A stretch of DNA of 64,000 bases from Lineus longissimus (lineage: Eukaryota > Nemertea > Pilidiophora > Heteronemertea > Lineidae). The DNA is taken from positions 16,465,998-16,529,997 of the forward strand of contig NC_088314.1 of NCBI RefSeq assembly GCF_910592395.1, in the 5' to 3' direction. The notes below the pieces were generated by a model that saw only the letters and a list, made by a program, of their open reading frames with translations, had not been told where the DNA came from and made no database searches. Position numbers and translations under genes: made by a program. Positions 25,801-36,600 of this stretch are shown here, piece by piece. How positions within the stretch are numbered: position 1 is the first letter of the stretch; each line of letters begins with the position of its first letter.

Positions 25801-28800
25801 GTGCCAAAGATTAATGCAGCCGTAGGTTGGTTTAGCAATTGTAATGGGCTTTTCTAGAAAGTCTCCACTGAATTTGGGCTTTTATATGCCAGTGCAGGCC
25901 TTACATATTAACCTTAATGAGCAACCTTTGCCGATCAAAACCAGATCACGGTGTGCATACCGCGATTGTTTGTATCTTGCGTCTCTCGTGTCTTTAAGCC
26001 AGGTTTCTTACAGGTTGCCATGTGTGTTAATTATTTTTCCTTTTCACAGGATCCGGCTAATCGGGTAGAAATACTCACCACGAAATTCAAGTTTGCTGTG
26101 GAAGCGCTATTGGCCAAGTACGGAAATGTAAGTGTGAGCCCAAAGAGATTCCAAGGGCATACTTCTGAATAATCTACACGAAATCGTTTTGGCTCACAAC
26201 AACAAAGTGGGCTGTAAAGAGAAGGTGGTTGGTAGATTGTGATCAAGCTTTGCAATCACAAGATGTAAAAGTTATGGGAATAGAAATGACTCCTAAAAAG
26301 CAAGTCACACTTTGTTCTGTTGAGAGAAATTTCATTTTTGCGATTGACTGACAATGTTGTTGAGGTATGAGAATGAGCCAATAATGGGGTATAAGATGTG
26401 GGGCCTCGAAGCCTAGTGGTTAACACCGCTGGCTACCACGCAATAGGGCCCGGTTTCAACCGGGGAGAACCCAGGATTGTATTTCTAGATGAAGCGCGGA
26501 GCTTTCCTGGCTCTTCACAGTCCTTTGAATGAGACTTAAAGCCGAGGTTCCTTGTATCTGGTGTCTAAGCCAGGCCAAGCAAAACACCCCACAAAGTGAG
26601 AAACATGAGTGGCCCGCGTGGTCTCTACTTTGGGCCGAACGTGTCACGAGGCCGGTAAACCCAATTGGCAGCTAACCGTAGTGGCATGTAATGAAGACTT
26701 GACTTTTAACCAGAATTCTATAGGTTGCAGATTGTACTTTTATAAGTTATCAACCAAACTTGTCACTAGGATACTCATTACTGCCATTTCCAATCGTATT
26801 TATTTGTGACTTTTGCCCCTAAAATAAAGATTCAGAGAAATGAATAGTCCAAGATAAATAATAACTAACTTTTATACTGGAAAGGTATTGAAAAAAACAT
26901 TTGTAAATTTCTTCTTTATTTTTTCAGGGAGTTGTTGACCGCCAGATGGATCTGAAGCGTCTAGCAGATATCAGTATAGACTTGTTAGCCATGACGTCCT
27001 GTATCTCCAGAGCATCTCGATCAGTCTGTATAGGACTTAGGAACCATGACCATGAGGTAACTATCCATTTATGACTAGCAGATATCAGTATAGACTTGTT
27101 AGTCATGAAGTCCTGTATCTCTAGAGCATCTCGGTCAGTCTGTATAGGACTTAGAAATCATGACCACGAGGTAACTATCCATTTATGACTAGCAGATATC
27201 AGTATAGACTTGTTAGCAATGACGTCATGTATCTCCAGAGCATCTCGATCAGTCTGTATAGGACGTAGGAACCATGACCATGAGGTAACTATCCATTTAT
27301 GACTAGCAGATATCAGTATAGACTTGTTAGCCATGACGTCCTGTATCTCTAGAGCATCTCGGTCAGTCTGTATAGGACTTAGGATTAGGAATCATGACCA
27401 TGATGTAACTATCCATTTATGACTAGCAGATATTAGTATAGACTTGTTAGTCATGACTTGGTGTATCTCTAGAGCATCTCGATCTGTCTGTATAGGACAT
27501 AGGAACCACGACCATGACGTAACTATCCATTTATGACTAGCAGATATCAGTATAGACTTGTTAGCCATGACGTCCTGTATCTCTAGAGCATCTCGGTCAG
27601 TCTGTATAGGACGTAGGAACCATGATCATGAGGTAACTATCCATTTATGACTAGCAGATATCAGTATGACTTGTTAGCCATGGCGTCATGTATCTCTAGA
27701 GCATCTCGGTCAGTCTGTATAGGACTTAGGAACCATGACCATGAGGTAACTATCCATTTATGACTAGCAGATATCAGTATGGACTTGTTAGCAATGACGT
27801 CATGTATCTCCAGAACATCTCGGTCAGTCTGTATAGGACTTAGGAATCATGACCATGAGGTTAACTATCCATTTATGACTAGCAGATATTAGTATAGACT
27901 TGTTAGTCATGACTTGGTGTATCTCTAGAGCATCTCGATCTGTCTGTATAGGACATAGGGACCATGAACGTGTGGTAAAAATCTATTCTGTTAACACAGT
28001 ACATGACTGGGCAACGGTAGTGCAGTGGAAGGGCATTGGCTTCGTGATTGAGATATGCGAGTTTGACTCTGATGAAAGCATTTTCTGACATTTCTTCGAA
28101 TTCGTTGGGCTGATGCATTTAAATGGCTACAACAGCAAAAAAGGATTGTTTTCTCAACGTGGCCTTTTTCAAGGTAATCAAAAATAACATTGATGTGGAG
28201 GCAAAACGCACCTTCTGAACTGAAAACCTACAAATACAGTGGAACCTCCCTTAGCGGACACCTCTCTATTAAGGGCACCCTCTCTATTAAGGACACTAGT
28301 TTTGGTCCCAAATTGGTTGTTTCCATTCAATTTGACCTCTCTAATCAGGACATCTCTCTATTAAGGACAGCACTTGTCAGTCCAATGGGTGTCCTTAATA
28401 GAGAGGTTCTACTGTACATCCGAGAGCCAAGGAAAACACTGGTCTGTTTTGACGACTGGTAAAATATTGAAATGTTTACTTTCAGATAAAACTAGCTAAT
28501 GCGTTCTGTTGGCAAGCAGATAAGAGAATAGAAAAGAATTTGATGGAGTTGCAACTTGGTTAGTATCAGAACATTTTTATCTTGGAAGTCGGCAGACCTG
28601 TGGCATAGTGGTTGGAGTGCCAGGCTCATTATCAGGAGGCGCCTTGTGTCTGCCGCCCTGCTTCTCTCCCTGTGGAGGTGACATATAGGACAGGGCGTCT
28701 CAAAGAAAATTTATTTTCACTTATCAATATAAAAGATTTTTATTCCTAAATAAGTCAAAAATTGTTTGTGAAATCTCTGCAAAAGTATCGTCAATGAATA

Positions 28801-28981
28801 ATCCTAATTAATGTTCCATAACTTCTTGGGACACACTGTATAACACTGACTGATTGTAATCTTCATCCGAATTGTACTTTCAGGTGATAATAACGTAGAT
28901 GGCACTTATAAACAAATAGCAGACGACATCTTCAAGAACCAGGGCTACGCTGCTGAACATCCACTTACAAGAAACTGGTGA
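13857..28981 (+). CDS. ACAD9: Acyl-CoA dehydrogenase family member 9, mitochondrial, 18 exons
   Basis: FAD-dependent acyl-CoA dehydrogenase; in animals ACAD9 also acts in mitochondrial complex I assembly with ECSIT and NDUFAF1. Exons: 13857-14081, 15083-15176, 16136-16237, 16422-16528, 17051-17151, 17962-18115, 18615-18717, 19448-19521, 20483-20558, 20700-20770, 22171-22290, 23029-23157, 24281-24360, 25256-25376, 26050-26127, 26928-27056, 28486-28558, 28884-28981. All phases chain, giving 644 aa. The N terminus ([17 protein letters not shown]) is basic with almost no acids, as in a mitochondrial presequence. Diagnostic motifs: [37 protein letters not shown] (exons 5/6), [28 protein letters not shown], and [10 protein letters not shown]. 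The expected catalytic Glu is the last codon of exon 12 (residue ~452). ACAD9 rather than VLCAD (ACADVL) is preferred from the overall match and the C terminus. Starting at 13857 avoids upstream non-ATG extensions. Confidence 0.95.
14165..14505. repeat. Imperfect inverted repeat in ACAD9 intron 1
   Basis: About 50 bp at 14165-14220 (TTGAATGCGATCAAACTACG) and 14450-14505 are reverse complements with scattered mismatches, about 230 bp apart. They could be ends of a small inverted-repeat element. Confidence 0.55.
16675..16940. repeat. Two-copy direct repeat (~130 bp) in ACAD9 intron 4
   Basis: Two nearly identical blocks, each running from TTTTTCACACNCATNAATGA through GTACCCTTTGTATGTCAGTA to AATTTGACTAGAA. 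No exon-like frame is conserved. Confidence 0.8.
17285..17440. mobile_element. Retroposon-like tail motif in ACAD9 intron 5
   Basis: CTATCTATCTATGTATCACA, then TTTATATAGCGCCC...AAAGGCGCTTAAC, resembles a widespread invertebrate SINE/LINE tail with a short simple repeat. I cannot name the family. Confidence 0.4.
17530..17840 (-). pseudogene. LINE reverse-transcriptase C-terminal remnant (RTE-like)
   Basis: Minus-strand translation gives [20 protein letters not shown], then [16 protein letters not shown], the typical C-terminal end of RTE-type LINE reverse transcriptases. It needs a frame change to read through to [13 protein letters not shown], and the rest of the element is missing. It lies antisense in ACAD9 intron 5. 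Confidence 0.72.
19586..19766. mobile_element. MITE (CAGTAGAACCTC family), copy 2
   Basis: Inverted ends with TA at both sides; the right end has decayed. It starts 65 bp after ACAD9 exon 8. Confidence 0.85.
21345..21575 (+). mobile_element. 5S rRNA-related / tRNA-like SINE
   Basis: GGAAGTTAAGCAACGTTGAG followed by GGTCAACCTTTGGATCGGTG resembles the internal promoter half of 5S rRNA. A tRNA-like part follows, with a B-box-like GGTTCAAGTCC at about 21553. This composite is typical of 5S-headed SINEs. It lies in ACAD9 intron 10. Confidence 0.6.
21934..22115. mobile_element. MITE (CAGTAGAACCTC family), copy 3
   Basis: Full-length, about 180 bp, with near-perfect inverted ends and TA flanks. 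It ends 56 bp before ACAD9 exon 11. Confidence 0.9.
23456..23878. repeat. 38-bp minisatellite in ACAD9 intron 12
   Basis: About eleven copies of a unit containing GGGGCTAGTGTCACCCCGTC and TTGTGGTAGCTCACTGAT, with single-base variants. Not coding. Confidence 0.95.
24369..24569. mobile_element. MITE (CAGTAGAACCTC family), copy 4
   Basis: Begins 9 bp after the end of ACAD9 exon 13, just inside the donor GTAAGCTA. It contains an internal triplication of the CTCTCTATTAAGGACAAC unit. Confidence 0.9.
25394..25610. mobile_element. MITE (CAGTAGAACCTC family), copy 5, degenerate
   Basis: Starts 18 bp after ACAD9 exon 14. The ends are diverged (CAGTGTAACCTCC and GTTCCTACTATA), and an internal CTCTATTAAGGAC repeat is expanded. 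Confidence 0.8.
26400..26690 (+). mobile_element. tRNA-derived SINE, family A, copy 2
   Basis: The head GAAGCCTAGTGGTTAACACC, a decayed B box (GGTTTCAACC) and the body GACTTAAAGCCGAGGTTCC match the copies at 9420-9655 and 52725-52960. It lies in ACAD9 intron 15. Confidence 0.78.
27057..27975 (+). repeat. ~116-bp tandem array copied from ACAD9 exon 16 and its donor
   Basis: Eight extra copies start near 27074, 27188, 27303, 27423, 27537, 27651, 27764 and 27879. Each contains the last ~85 bases of exon 16 (from CTAGCAGATATC), in most copies the donor GAG|GTAAC, and the first ~20 intron bases. The real exon is 26928-27056. The copies have no proper acceptor. If one were spliced in at the AG before ATATCAGTATAG, a stop would follow at once. 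Confidence 0.93.
28008..28085 (+). mobile_element. tRNA-derived SINE head, family B, copy 1
   Basis: GTAGTGCAGTGGAAGGGCAT...GAGTTTGACTCTGATG parallels 34690-34770, where the B box is intact. Only the head is clear. Confidence 0.55.
28235..28416. mobile_element. MITE (CAGTAGAACCTC family), copy 6
   Basis: Full-length with TA at each end. The 3' flank CATCCGAGAGCCAAGGA is also found after copy 11 at 47481. Confidence 0.9.
28590..28695 (+). mobile_element. tRNA-like SINE head
   Basis: GGCATAGTGGTTGGAGTGCC, then CAGGCTCATTATCAGGAGG, is shaped like a tRNA D-arm and anticodon region with an A-box-like motif. No clear B box, so this is tentative. Confidence 0.4.
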
Positions 28982-29121
28982 TAAAAACTGATAAAATCAA
29001 ACTTAGCAGATGAAAACTCTGTTTGCTGTGACATTAAATTGTAATAACTTATTTGACAACAATGCTGCTGTAAACTGGGTAATGCGACCGTTTTATTTTC
29101 ACGCACTTGCAAAATCACGAA

Positions 29122-29127
29122 AATAAA
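29122..29127 (+). terminator. Candidate ACAD9 polyadenylation signal AATAAA
   Basis: First AATAAA after the ACAD9 stop, about 140 bp downstream. Whether it is the signal in use is not shown by the sequence. Confidence 0.45.
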
Positions 29128-29444
29128 ACGCTGCAAAATTTTCACAGTTTACAGTATGATACAGTAAATGAATTATATTTTTGAAGATGTGATAACAATT
29201 GCTTTCTCTTGAAGAGTATTAGTCGAAAAGAGCTTTTTATGCAGAAAAATTGAAATGACCCAGAAGGCTGGGTCAACATAGAGTTAACGTTGTCTCCTGT
29301 TATGAATTACTCAAAAACAAAGAAGACATTTCCAGAGAGCAGGCCATATGAGATCACAATGTTACTTTTCACACTCATGTCATTTCATGCCATGCTCTTG
29401 ACCGATGACATATGACACATGAACTGTGACAAGTGACAATCAAT

Positions 29445-29532
29445 GTGAATCATATGTAAACCCAAAGACACACACACACACACACACACACACACCCCCC
29501 CCCCCCCCCCCCCGTGTTTACATATGATTCAC
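29445..29532. repeat. Inverted repeat with a (CA)n(C)n loop
   Basis: 17-bp arms GTGAATCATATGTAAAC (29445-29461) and GTTTACATATGATTCAC (29516-29532) enclose CA repeats and a long C run. Weaker complementarity extends outward (GTGACAAGTGAC / CACTTGTCAC). Confidence 0.85.
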
Positions 29533-30960
29533 AATGTAATGTTTCACTTGTCACAAGCATGTTTGTTCATTGAGTCAGACTTCTTCCTCTTTGGAGAAGT
29601 AATTCTCCATTGGGTATTCCTATTCCAAGGCCGGAGGAAAATTTTATGTGCGACGACGGTTCTGTACCGCTTGGGGTGACAAGCCTACTGACTCTGACTT
29701 CGACATTGGTCACCAGAGGTAGACTCAATCGCAAGCTGCTCATGTTTCTCACTAGGAGTTTCTTGCCTACCCTAGCATAGGCACCTGACACAAGGAACCT
29801 CAGTTGCACGTCTCATTTGAAGGGTTCAGTGCCTTGCTCAAGAGCACAAAGATGAAAACATGGTGTTCCTCCCACAGGTCGAACCCACGAGCCCGGTGCT
29901 CTGACCATGATGTAACTGGCCTCGCATAAACTCAGACTCGTACAAGAAAACAACATGACATGACATAGTGATGGGCGAATGCCTATTCACACTTTGGAAA
30001 TGACTTTTAGGTTCATCATGTCACGTGTGTGAGAAGTGATGTACTACATGTGACACATGACACGTGACATGTGACACATGACATGTGACAACTTTAACTC
30101 TATGTAAACCAAGTCCTAGCCTTGTTTATGTGACATCACAAAAAGCTATAGCAGTTTAATTTCAAATAAGTACTATCATTTCATTTCTAAAGACAGTCTG
30201 GCTACATGTGTGGTTCAGGCAGTCTTTCTAGTCCCTGTTTGTCCTAAGGGAGTTGTGTGTTCTCAGGGGTAAATGTATTTCTATTTGGTGTTGGTATAAT
30301 GGATGACATGTACCAAATATATAGGTATAGCCTCCTATGGTGCATAACCTAGGTGTTTGGGACTACTTCCATATCGTTAGTTATTTCAAAATCTGTTATG
30401 CAATGACGCTTTGATCAATCTTGAAAAAATGTCTACTTCAGTGGGCGATATTTGCAAAATAGAGAAGATGGGAATTGGAATTGCATTATAAATCTTTACT
30501 AGTGAGCGACAATTCTTTTATTGTCTGTCCATGCACAGGTTAACATCACCCCACAATCTGTATGCATTATGACTTGCAGGGCACAGGAAGATTGTTTCTA
30601 CCTGGTCTGTAGAATTTGTAGCTGCTAAACTCGCAGCGGCACTGTCAAGTGTGGCCAGAGCTCTGTCTAGGTTTTCTGGGTCTTGTTGCTTTGAATTAGT
30701 ATTTTTTACATTGCCTGTCTTGTACATGTACATGTAGTAAAATATAAACATGGTAAATGGGTTTTCCACCTATTATCATGAATTTTGTTACGCCCTGTAC
30801 ATACATGCGTTGTTTCTAGTTTCAATTAAAAAATATAGGGTGTTATCACCAATTGATCTTTAAATTTCTTGTTATTAAAATGAATTATTTGAATGACATT
30901 TTAGGAAGGAATTGATTATTTTGGCTTTCTTCCTGTAGTTTATTGGGCCACAACATTTCA

Positions 30961-31415
30961 ACCTGTTGTTCCCTGGCCATGTCAAGTAGATCAACCAGTC
31001 GTTCCCTGTCCATGTCGCGTAAATCAACAAGTCGTTCCCTGGCCATGTCGCGTAGATCAACAAGTCGTTCCCTGGCCATGTCGCGTAGATCAACAAGTCG
31101 TTCCCTGGCCATGTCGCGTAGATCAACCAGTCGTTCCCTGGCCATGTCAAGTAGATCAACAAGTCGTTCCCTGGCCATGTCAAGTAGATCAACAAGTCGT
31201 TCCCTGGCCATGTCGCGTAGATCAACAAGTCGTTCCCTGTCCATGTCAAGTAGATCAACAAGTCGTTCCCTGGCCATGTCAAGTAAATCAATCAGTCGTT
31301 CCCTGGCCATGTCAAGTAGATCAACAAGTCGTTCCCTGGCCATGTCAAGTAGATCAACCAGTCGTTCCCTGGCCATGTCAAGTAGATCAACCGGTCATTC
31401 CCTGGCCATGTCACG
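30961..31415. repeat. 33-bp minisatellite
   Basis: About 14 copies of GTCGTTCCCTGGCCATGTCG plus CGTAGATCAACAA with small variants. The unit is a multiple of three, so long frames stay open on both strands, giving artificial 11-residue repeats. It is intergenic and shows no other sign of coding. Confidence 0.95.
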
Positions 31416-31518
31416 TGTTTAATTCTGGTTTCATCATGTCCCTGTGATCCACTCTAGGAAACTTGAGCAGTGGATCAAAAAGGTGGGGTGTTGACAGTGA
31501 TTAATGTTGTCAATAAAT

Positions 31519-31695
31519 ATGCAATGGAACCTCCCTTAGCGGACACCTCTAATAAGGACAACCTCTCTCTTAAGGACACTAGTTTTGGTCCCAAATTGGG
31601 TATTTCCATTCAATTTTTAACCTCTATTAAGCACAGCACTTGTCAGGTCCGAGGGTGTCCTTTATTAGTTTATAGGGATAAGAGGTTCTGCTCTA
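31519..31695. mobile_element. MITE (CAGTAGAACCTC family), copy 7, degenerate
   Basis: Left end GCAATGGAACCTCCC, right end AGAGGTTCTGCTCTA. The interior matches the family, with deletions and a short insertion. Confidence 0.82.
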
Positions 31696-32044
31696 GTTCT
31701 AAGGCTGTGCAAGAGTCGAACAAGTTGCATGCCTCCAAATAAAATTCTGTTGAACCTGCATTTCATCCTAGGACCCTGTGTGCAGTGGCCAAGTCATAAA
31801 GACAATGCCTCTAAGTTGGCTATGGTAGACCTTTGAGGCCAAGTGGCTCAATCTGAAGACATTCAATACAAGGCCCAATGATTCCTCTGCGATCCCGTAC
31901 CATGCAGCCTCAAGGTGGAGATAAGCCTTAACCCAAATCTATCATCGTAAAACCAACCGACAAAAAGCTCAACCCTTGTATTTTGTAAACCAGTAGTATT
32001 TTACATCCAGTCACAACCAAGGTGGTATAAATTGTCATCACTGA

Positions 32045-33075
32045 CAACCATAGGGATCAAGGTAGCATACCCAATAGTTATCACCGCAGGTTATGAAGAC
32101 CAGTCACTGGCACAACCATAGGGACCAAGGTTCCATAGTTTTCACTGCAGGCTTTGAAGACCAGTCTCGCCACCATAGGGACCAAGATTCCATAGTTTTC
32201 ACTGTCGGCATTGAAGACCAGTCTCTGGCAGAACCATAGGGACCAAGGTTCCATAGTTTTCACTGCAGGCTTTGAAGACCAGTCTCGCCACCATAGGGAC
32301 CAAGGTTCCATAGTTTTCACTGCAGGCATTGAAGACCAGTCTCTGGCACAACCATAGGGACCAAGGTTCCATAATTTACACTGCAGACTTTGAAGACCAG
32401 CCTTTGGCACAACCATAGGGACCAAGGTTCCATAATTTACACTGCAGACTTTGAAGACCAGTCTCTGGCACAACCATAGGGACCAAGGTTCCATAGTTTT
32501 CACTGCAGGCTTTGAAGACCAGTCACTGGCACAACCATATGGACCAAGGTTCCATAGTTTTCACTGCAGGATTGAAGACCAGTCACTGGCACACCCTTAG
32601 GGACCAAGGTTCCATAGTTTTCACTGCAGACTATGAAGACCAGTCTCTGGCACAACCATAGAGACCAAGGTTCCATAGTTTTCATTGCAGGCTTTGAAGA
32701 CCAGTCTTTGGCACAACCATAGGGACCCAGGTTCCATAGTTTTCACTACAGACTTTGAAGACCAGTCTCAGGCACAACCACAGGAGATCAAGGTAGCAGT
32801 CTTCACTGCAGACTCTGAAGACCAGTCACAGGCACAACCACAGGAGATCAAGGTAGCAGTCTTCACTGCAGACTTCGAAGACCAGTCACAGGCACAACCA
32901 CAGGAGATCAAGGTAGCAGTCTTCACTGCAGACTGTGAAGACCAGTCACAGGCACAACCGCACAGGACCATGGTAGCAGTCTTCACTGCAGACTGTGAAG
33001 ACCAAGATGGCATGGTCTTCATTGCAAATCAATCTCAGGCACAACGAAGACCAAGGTAGCAGTGGTCACTGCATA
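32045..33075. repeat. ~60-bp minisatellite between ACAD9 and RPL18A
   Basis: Some 17 copies based on GGCACAACCATAGGGACCAA and CCATAGTTTTCACTGCAGGC, grading into a second variant (AGGAGATCAAGGTAGCAGTC) after 32780. Frames of up to 140 codons are by-products of the repeat. Confidence 0.93.
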
Positions 33076-33572
33076 CATTGAAGACCAGTCTCTGGTACAA
33101 CCAACCATATCGCAGATAAGAGGAATCAAGGCAACAAAATATTCGCGACAGACCTCAGGTCTTCCACAGGAACAAAGGTGGCACAATCATCTCAGGCCTA
33201 ACAACAGGACCATGGGTACCACCATTCTGGCTAGAAATCTTTCAAAATGAAATGCATGCCGATTCAAAATCTGGGAGGCTGTTCTCCCATCCTTGTACGT
33301 GCAAAGAGCGACTAGACTTCTTCATATCCCTCTCATGACACGATTCCAGTTGGCCCGAACAGTACAATTTTTGGGTCAAAGTCCTTTACACCAGACAGTA
33401 CAACGATTACATAGAAGTCACACAGTCACAGCTTATACTTCATCCGTCAGCAGAGAAGTCACATTGAACCATGAAACGTGACAATGGGACTTCTTGGTAA
33501 ACTCTGCCATACAGACACCTGTCCACAAATTCCATAAGTTTCAACACAACACAGTTTCTTTTTTAACTTTTT

Positions 33573-33578
33573 TTTATT
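33573..33578 (-). terminator. Candidate RPL18A polyadenylation signal AATAAA
   Basis: AATAAA on the minus strand 36 bp downstream of the RPL18A stop codon, which is close spacing suited to a short ribosomal-protein 3' UTR. Confidence 0.7.
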
Positions 33579-33613
33579 CAATACATTACTGTACATATTT
33601 TTTTTCACCCATC

Positions 33614-36600
33614 TTAGAATGTTGTGTGTGGTCGCCTGCTGGTGAACCTTGGGTGATGGAGCGGCCTCTTCACACGGTTGGTCAGAGGGAAGCGAATCTT
33701 GCTATCCTGCAAACGCAAACAGAAGAAGAGTTTTAGTGAAAGAAGAACATAAAGAAACAGTTATTGGAAGTTCAACCATTGTTCCAACATCAACAGCTCC
33801 CCGTCAAAACTGACTTCTGCTCCAAATTTCATCTGGTTCTTGATAAACTGGCAACTGATTTCAATCAAAATTGTCCCCCCTTAACATTCCCTAATGCAAA
33901 TTTTGTTCAATATTTCCAGAAGCTTTTTCAGTTGATCGATGCAATTTGTGGTAAGCCTCGTGATCCTTTGTCTTTGGGGAACCCAAAGTGTGAATGCACC
34001 TTACCATCGATTTTTTATGGACCCCCATCGCACTCTGTACGCACCTGGTATACTCTGGCCACAACCCCCTCCCCCGCATGCATAGGCATCAGTAAGCCAT
34101 ATATTCCACCGTGTATAAGAGGCAATAGCTCCTTACCATCGATTTTTTATGGACCCCCATCACACTCTGTACGCACCTGGTATACTCTGGCCACAACCCC
34201 CCCCCCCCCCCCCCGCATGCATAGGCATCAGTAAGCCATATATTCCACCGTGTACAAGAGGCAATAGCTGGCACACACAAAATTTTGTCAGTGGCACAAA
34301 CAATGGGGTTTAGAACAAAACGGTGACATGGTAACAAAGACGAAGAATAAATAATGACTACCAGTAGTCTTTATCAATTATTGATGATACCAATGATTTA
34401 TCAATTGCAAGTATCATGTTCTGCCAATGCCCAGATTGTATTTATGGATCTGTACTTACGTGGAACTGCTTGACGTATGCACGTCGGCATTTGCTTGATG
34501 GGATAGCCTGGACCTTCATGATCTGAACAGAGTGAGCTCTGGCACGATGACGGGCTCCCAAATCACGATCTGAAATCGAGGAAAAGGATTTATTCAACAC
34601 ACTGATCAATGAGATTCTGCTAGTCCGCTACCGGAAACCTGTACATTTTCACACCTCAATGGGATTTGCCAAAGTTCTGCGAAAAGTTTTTCAGCGCAGT
34701 GGAAGGGAGTCGGGCTGATGATCAAGAGATTGTGGGTTCGACTCCCGGACAAGTCACTGGTTGGTTCCCCTACTGGTGAGTTCAAGTGAGTGCTTTCTGG
34801 CTGCTCTTTGAACCCCCCTCCCCTCTCAATTGATTTCTTTGGAGACCAGGGTAATAATATGGTATCTCAAAAGCATTCACAACAGGGAAACATGGAAAAG
34901 CCCTAACTCGGTATTATTGTCGTGATGCTCAAAATGTTTCATTTCCGGGCCAATTTAAAGTTCATTATACTCTGTAACAGCGACCAAGTTATGGTCACAG
35001 AAATATTTCGAACACCGCACTTGGCTACTTACAGCACTGGGTGACGGCTCCGGAGATGGTCAAGTCACGGTACTCCTTGTACATGTTGTGAGTTCCACTT
35101 CGTGAGTCATAACGAATCCAGATACCAAAGTTCTTGACCGTGCAAGGTTTCTTCTCAAACACCTGGAAAGTTTCAAATTAATTGTTGTAATTGTTCAGAT
35201 TTCATTTTCAACCAATTTCACATAAAATACCAGACAAGAGCTTTTCTTCATTCTTGTTATTACGATAGCATCAAGGAAGTTACGGAGTATCAGCAGATTG
35301 ACAGAATCAACACGATATGCTACTGAAAGCAAGAGACAACTGCTGTAAACAATATTTTCCATCTGTTACTGTGTTCTGAACTAACAGTCCCATTTATCAC
35401 TTAAATGTAAGATCGGAAATTATACGTTTCGGCTGCATAGAACCAGTAAAGTTTTGTGTGGTCTTTGATGTAAATAAGACAAGATATAATACAAAGAGAC
35501 ATTTTGGATGATTTTGTAGTTGGGTTTTTTTGGCCCCTAGCAAAATGACATTGCCAACAAGACTCTAATGAGTACAGCGGACACAATGAAAGAGTGAGTC
35601 CATGTAAGGTAATAAGACGAATTCAAAGAATATGAATCAGTGCCAAAACAAATCAAAAGCGCACACTCAGAACTCGTCAGAAGGCCTAAGCCGACTCCGG
35701 ACAATGGCTAGAGACAAGGTGATATTTGGTTCAAGGTGAAACGCATGACTGGTCAGTGCCAAAACAAACTTCTTCCAATTCATCTATTACCATTTTAGAC
35801 ATGAATATAAAATTCCCAAGGAAATATTTACCCTGCTGGCGAAGACGATCTCACCAGCCGATTTCTTCATCTTTTTTAGCTTGTTGGCAAAGTACCAGAA
35901 CCTGGACTTGGCAGTCGTGTTGTTCGGGGCGAAGATTTGCATTTGGTACAATGGTGGTACCCGACATTTCTCGGTTGGGTACGAACGACCCACAACCTTG
36001 TATTCCAGCAACTGCAAAGATATGGAGGAAATGTTAGTTTTAAGTACAAATCTGTAAAAGTCATGATGCATCGGGAATTTTCATACCAGAACCCAAGGCT
36101 TACATGTAACCACTTCCCCAGTAACCATTTTGGGAAAATGGGCCTTTTCCACTTTGTATCAACTTTACAATTCACAATCTAGAACACGAGGTTCAAGAAA
36201 GGCGACAAGTTGATCATTGCTGTATGCACACTTGACATAGCCATTGTTACAATGGGAGGTGAACTCAGCTAGGGTTAGATATGCAAGAAAGAATGCAAGT
36301 ACAGTTTCTTCTCTCAACAAACCATAGAACCATAGAGGTACACAGAACATTGACAAAAGGTCTACATTTTCTTATTTAGTAAATTGTAGCAACTTTACAA
36401 TTCACAATCTAGAACACGAGGTTCAAGAAAGGCGACAAGTTGATCATTGCTGTATGCACACTTGACATAGCCGTTGTTACAATGGTTGTTAACTCAGCAA
36501 GGGTTAGATATGCAAGACAAATCCATGTTGCTCTTTTTCTACAAAGGGGGTACACAGAACATTGGGAAGGTCTCCAGACTTTTCCAATTGAAGTCAATTG

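Larger units (their letters stand above)
28982..30940. other. ACAD9 3' flank, no gene seen
   Basis: Holds a (CA)n(C)n tract inside an inverted repeat (29445-29532) and a run of TGACATG/TGACACA-type repeats at about 30030-30095. Open frames are short and show no recognisable domain. Confidence 0.6.

Noticed and set aside
30885-31422. Overlapping open frames of about 160 codons on both strands with 11-residue repeats
   Set aside because: Produced by a 33-bp minisatellite. The period is a multiple of three so several frames stay open; there is no other coding signal and the position is intergenic.
32081-33059. Frames of 84-140 codons between ACAD9 and RPL18A
   Set aside because: By-products of a ~60-bp tandem repeat, with no start context, splice partners or domain.
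34683-34775. A possible tRNA gene (perfect B box)
   Set aside because: No matching acceptor stem or full cloverleaf could be drawn, and a related copy at 28008 indicates a SINE head.
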